DNA of 64,000 bases from Polytrichum commune (lineage: Eukaryota; Streptophyta; Polytrichopsida; Polytrichales; Polytrichaceae): positions 12,526,501-12,590,500 of the forward strand of contig OX485808.1 of NCBI GenBank assembly GCA_950295325.1, given 5' to 3'. Below are positions 60,009 through 64,000 of this stretch, in pieces (position 1 is the first letter of the stretch; each line of letters starts with the position of its first letter). Position numbers and translations under genes: made by a program. The notes beneath the pieces were generated by a model. It saw only the letters and a list, made by a program, of their open reading frames with translations. It searched no databases and had not been told where the DNA came from.

Positions 60009-62931
60009 ATGGCTGCCCGGGTAAGATCTCATTGAGTTGTTTTTCTGTCAGCCATTTCCTCATGTCCGCACACCGTCCTTGTTGTTCTGGTCGCCGTTGT
60101 TGTCTTTCACTTCCTCTCGCCCTCTCATTGTAGACTGTCATCTCTGTCCAGGGCGCTGATCGGAATGGAGCTGATCTGTCCGGACTCTCCTATGCCGAGG
60201 CAGTGGAGTACTTGCGGGAGCAAGCAACCATCCTCGACTACAAGACCCTCGGCCGGAAAGGACAGGATGCGCTGAATGCTGCGACGCCAGGGATTGTGCC
60301 CGGGGTAAGTGCTTCATTACCTTCCTTGCAACCATGGTGCGGTTGTAATGCTAGATGTCAGTGACCTTGTTCTCCATTGCCCTGCGTTTTAGGGTTCATT
60401 CTCCTCCAATCCTGCAGGTCACGGTGAAGAACAAGAAAGGGGAGTTGGAGAATGTGATACTCTGCACGACGGTATGGACGGACAAGCCTAGGATGAGGGA
60501 GGCTTACAGTATTTTGGAGTTCGACTGGATGGTGGTCGAGGTGAATGCTCTCTGGAGGCGGAAGCATAGGACGGTGAATCAGAAGGCCAAAAGGATCCTT
60601 TTTTTCTGCCGTCTGTGCAACAGGGATATGGTGGATAAATCAGAATTGGCGTGGCATAGGCAGCATGACCTCTGTCCCATGTATGATGCCCTCAAGGACG
60701 GCCCTCTGAAGATGTTCCCTGTCAATGGCGCCAAAGGGAATTCGGAGATTGCGGCAGTGTTCAAGACATATAAAATCAAGCTCCCCTGGCAGAATGGTGG
60801 CACTGGTGGAGAGAGGCCCGAGGACGAGCCGTTGGTTGGTGAAGTGGAGATGGAGGACGTTGTGAACCTTAGCAGCGACGCTTCCAGTCGAGACAACGCA
60901 TTCATGTCCCAGACGCCAATGAAGAGGAGGAAGGTCGGGAAGTCTATCCTGGAAGAGATAGAAGACATTCGGCGGTTGAAGCAGGAGCATATGCCGAAGG
61001 AAACAGCCACCGCGGCTAAGAAAGTTAAGGGTGCACTGGCGGACAAGGGGAAGGGTGGACTGGACAGGACGCCGAAGCCGCATGCGGCCTCCAGGACGAG
61101 CACGCCGGTCCGTGCCGTAGCTGCAAAGCGATCCACTGTCGGGACGCAGTCGACTAGGATGCCTGGACAGAGCAGCCGCCCTGCTCCGAAAGGATCACCT
61201 GCGAAGGAGCCATTGGACACCATGCCCCCGCCACCCTTGGATCCCAGGATCGAGCTGGAGGGACGTTTACAGTTGAAGGCAGCATCAAAATTCCCGGATT
61301 GCAACATCGGATCGGAGCCGAAGAAACCAGGTAAGCCCCCGGGATTATATAGTCTCATAGAGCAGACGGGGGATGTGATTGATCTGGACCTTCTCACGTC
61401 CCTCCAGAGAGCCAAGGACGCGGTGTTCACTCTCCACGCCAACGGGACATTGGGGAGGAAAATCTTCAACGCCTGGGGGGCGTTTTCGATGGATCCCGCC
61501 ATCCGGGTGAGTAGTTTTCCAGTACTCCTAATCTGAATTTTTGGCTATCTATACTGTTATTTTCTCCATTGCTGATATCCCCAGTCTGCCAGTATTCCTT
61601 GTCTAAATTTGCTGATACGTCCTCTTTGCGGTGTGCTCCAGGACGGTCTCCCACAACCAGTCTACGAGGCGGCAAAGCAATGCCTGGAAGCGTTTCGGAA
61701 GAAGGACGACATCCTCATGACGATGGAGATTGACGCGTTTATAAGACACCACAACGACGTTTGTACTTACCAACAACAGGCTGATGCGAGGCAGCGGGCA
61801 AAGGAAGCCGTCTTGGCCCAGAGGTCAGCGTACGTTGCGTCGGCACTGGAGAAGTACGACCGCAACATGTTGTTGGAGGCGGAGGCCCGTGTTTGGCAAT
61901 GGTCCCCCCTTTTCTTGCGCTTGCTGGAGAAGCCTGTCCCGGGATTCCTCACCTTGCCTTACAGGCACAATGAGGAGGAGTTCCAGGACATCCTCACCTG
62001 GATTCGGGCTGAATGCCGCCGCCAGGAAGGTAGGACAGCTGCCCCTCCATTTCTTAGAGCATTGAAGCTCTTCAATCGTGGGGAGAATGGCGTGGAGGCT
62101 CCCATGATATGTCCCCGGGTTGGCGTGTCCTCTGGTTTCCTGTACGACCGGATGCCACAGGTAAAATTCGCTATGAAGGACTTGCCAACTCTGGGCATGC
62201 TTCTGTTCCCTACAATGGACATCACGTCGGAGGAATTCCAGGCATTCAAGGATGTGACATCCAGCGGGGTTGGGTTTGAGGGCTTGCTGGAGATTGCAGC
62301 GTCCTGGATGCGTGCCTGCTTCTGGAGGGCATGCAATGACATGCTCGCCCTCGACAAGGAGGACAACCTACGGGTCCTGTGGCTGGAGGCATCGAAGGAG
62401 AGGCGGGACCGGGCACTAGAGGCATTCTGGCGCATCATGCTCTTACGGGAGGGGGTAGACCTTGAGTATGCGCTGGCGAGCCTGGACTGGACAGGGTTAA
62501 GGACTGTTGTGCCTCAAGATGTTGTGCAAGCGATGAAGGATCTCCGGGATGTGTCAATGAAGTTCTGTCTTACGAAGCTCAGTCCCTGGAGCGGAGGTCA
62601 GAGTCAACCAGTTCACTTGGACGACCTTCAAGGTCTGGATCTGAGTGACTTTGGTGCCTCACAGGTCCTATGTACCATGGAGGCACTGGGCAGGGTGGGG
62701 GATTTGGGAGCCCTGTCCCAGCAAGGTTGTGGTGGTGGAGGTGAGGGAGCTGAGGCGCAGCCCGAAGAGGACCCGGGGGCAAAGGCACAGGACGCACTTG
62801 CCAAGGACACGGTCTACAAGGGTGGTGTCGCGGAGGTGGTAAGTGCGTCCGACTATAAGACGGAGGACAGCAGCGCAGGTGACGAAGAAGGCGACACTGA
62901 GGCTGTAGTGCACCTGGGCGAGACACAGTAG
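60009..62931 (+). CDS. Large nuclear-type protein of unknown family in a GC-rich island
   Basis: Exons 60009-60020, 60152-60304, 60418-61506 and 61642-62931; all three introns are in phase 0 with clean GT-AG borders, giving 847 residues. Exon 1 codes only MAAR. Residues about 119-138 form a C2H2-like finger (CRLCNRD ... WHRQH, C-x2-C-x12-H-x2-H). Further on are a basic MKRRKVGK motif (possible nuclear signal), a Pro/Lys-rich low-complexity stretch (about 250-330), and an all-alpha-looking second half with WIRAECRRQE and SWMRACFWRACNDM. The C terminus is acidic (SSAGDEEGDTEA). Codon third positions are GC-rich, unlike every other gene in the window. I do not recognise the family. A DNA-binding or transposon-associated protein, or a recently acquired gene, is possible. 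Confidence 0.7.
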
Positions 62932-63843
62932 ACGGATATTATTTCTGTGTGCTCCGTCATAGTAGTTGTACAGTTTAGGGCACGACAGGTCTAGGGCGGG
63001 AGATGCACTTGAGTTGTAAATTTTCCATGACACTCTGATTTGGTATAAAACCGAACTTCGTGACCTATCTTATGAACTTGGTTTGTGTCATGTGGGCACT
63101 GGCACGCTTGGGGTATCCAGGAAAGGACCTCAGACGAGTCTCAAACGGACCCGATGTTCAAGCCACACCCAATGTTCATTTCGGTGCCACGTCCTCAAAT
63201 TCCTGGTCCGGAACACTCTTGCAGGCAGGAACAATGTGAAACCTGGCGCGCATTCCGTCACTGTCTTAATTTGGCGCGCTCTTTCTTGAATACATCTTTT
63301 CCCTTCATCTCGTCCTGGCTTTCGTCCCTTTGTCTCGTCGCTTGTCCTGTTTTGTTTTGTGTGCATTTATTGTTTTCTGGTTTCTTGTCAGCTGGGTTTT
63401 GCAAGCTTCGGAGGGTAAGTTCTTCATTATGTTTTTTCGACAGTTCCAATGATTTCAAGTCAGATGAATCAACAAATGTGAAGATGATATGGTTTTAAAA
63501 AAAAAATGAAAAAAATCCAAACATAAAAAAGAACACAAATTATTGGAATTTATGATTTTTTTCTTGCCTAACTGTATGTTTGAATGGTAAGTTTTGGGGG
63601 CATTCACGGTTGGGGTACTACTTTTGGGTGTCTAACGGAAAAAAGACTTTTTTAGATAACTTCACATGCTTGGTATGCTTAGATTTGTATTGTGAAGCAT
63701 ATTTTGAATCATACCTACATTTCATACTCCATATTGAGTACACCTACAAAGTTAATTTAGAAAGAATAGGGTCATCTAAGATATCCTTTTGATTCCTTAA
63801 AGGACATTTAGGAGTGTTGTCTTAATTGTTCACCTTACGATCA
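62932..63843. other. 3' region of the island gene and return to AT-rich DNA
   Basis: GC content falls between about 63060 and 63480. The first part is probably 3' UTR. A-rich runs lie at 63494-63525. No gene supported beyond it. Confidence 0.5.
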
Positions 63844-64000
63844 GGAATTGGGACCTTGGGGCCCCAATTCCTACACTCGGGGCCCGAAGTGCTACAGCTG
63901 GGACCCCAGTTCCTACACTCGGGGCCCGAAGTGCTACAACTCGGGCCCCAGTTGAGACACTTTGGGGCCCCAATTCCTACACTCGGGGCCCGAAGTGCTA
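63844..64000. repeat. GGGGCCC-rich tandem repeat, runs past the window end
   Basis: Units of about 43-45 bp alternate CCCCAATTCCTACACT with CGGGGCCCGAAGTGCTACA. At least three and a half copies are visible, with GGGGCCCC palindromes between them. The array continues beyond 64000. Confidence 0.85.

Noticed and set aside
60579-61502. 307-codon open frame on the minus strand
   Set aside because: It lies antisense to exon 3 of the island gene; GC-rich coding DNA opens other frames. The + strand frame has clean splice borders and biased composition.
1-64000. CRISPR arrays, bacterial operons, rRNA operons
   Set aside because: None seen; introns, transit peptides and plant transposons show eukaryotic nuclear DNA. 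The several tandem arrays lack CRISPR repeat/spacer structure.

Overview
The window looks like nuclear DNA of a land plant. It contains a MED21 gene with plant-type exons, the plastid tocopherol/plastoquinone methyltransferase (VTE3/APG1 type), a plastid-type RlmN radical-SAM enzyme and a plant receptor-like kinase. It also has plant telomere-type AAACCCT runs, AT-rich GT-AG introns, and many MITEs and LTR/LINE remnants. A TerD-domain protein fused to ubiquitin factors is not something I know from flowering plants, so I lean towards an early-diverging land plant such as a moss. That is inference; the species is not determined.

Layout. 1-5503: an alternating A-B-A-B tandem repeat, then a receptor-like kinase (+) whose introns hold two copies of one foldback MITE. 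5504-7287: decayed direct repeats between convergent genes. 7288-8616: rRNA/tRNA adenine C2-methyltransferase (RlmN-like, -). 9660-10545: LINE remnant. 10885-14189: MED21 (+), four exons, with a triplicated repeat in intron 1. 16625-17007: MITE. 18714-22786: a seven-exon gene (+) joining a RING-CH E3 domain to an AlgH/UPF0301 (DUF179) domain. 23689-26905: repeats, a pogo-like element and a 5S-rRNA-derived fragment. 27195-30714: a three-exon gene (-) joining an E2-like UBC domain, an F-box and a TerD domain. 31413-36212: mostly repeats, including a hAT-type MITE with a perfect 8-bp target duplication. 36213-44551: a multi-exon gene (-) of unknown function with MITEs in its introns. 44600-54980: repeat-rich, with a Ty3/gypsy integrase fragment and a tandemly duplicated small open frame. 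54984-58409: MPBQ/MSBQ methyltransferase (+), three exons, with intron 1 built largely from two tandem repeat families. 59458-63060: a sharply bounded GC-rich island carrying one four-exon gene (+) of unknown family. 63844-64000: a GGGGCCC-rich tandem repeat running off the window.

The genes do not form one pathway. Two themes stand out. First, two neighbouring genes couple ubiquitin-system domains (RING-CH; UBC plus F-box) to domains of bacterial type (AlgH; TerD). Second, introns here repeatedly carry local 3-4 copy tandem arrays with periods of about 160-300 bp, and non-autonomous DNA transposons are inserted many times, several with target duplications still readable.

All exon structures are read by eye from splice consensus, reading-phase agreement and family similarity. 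No search was run.
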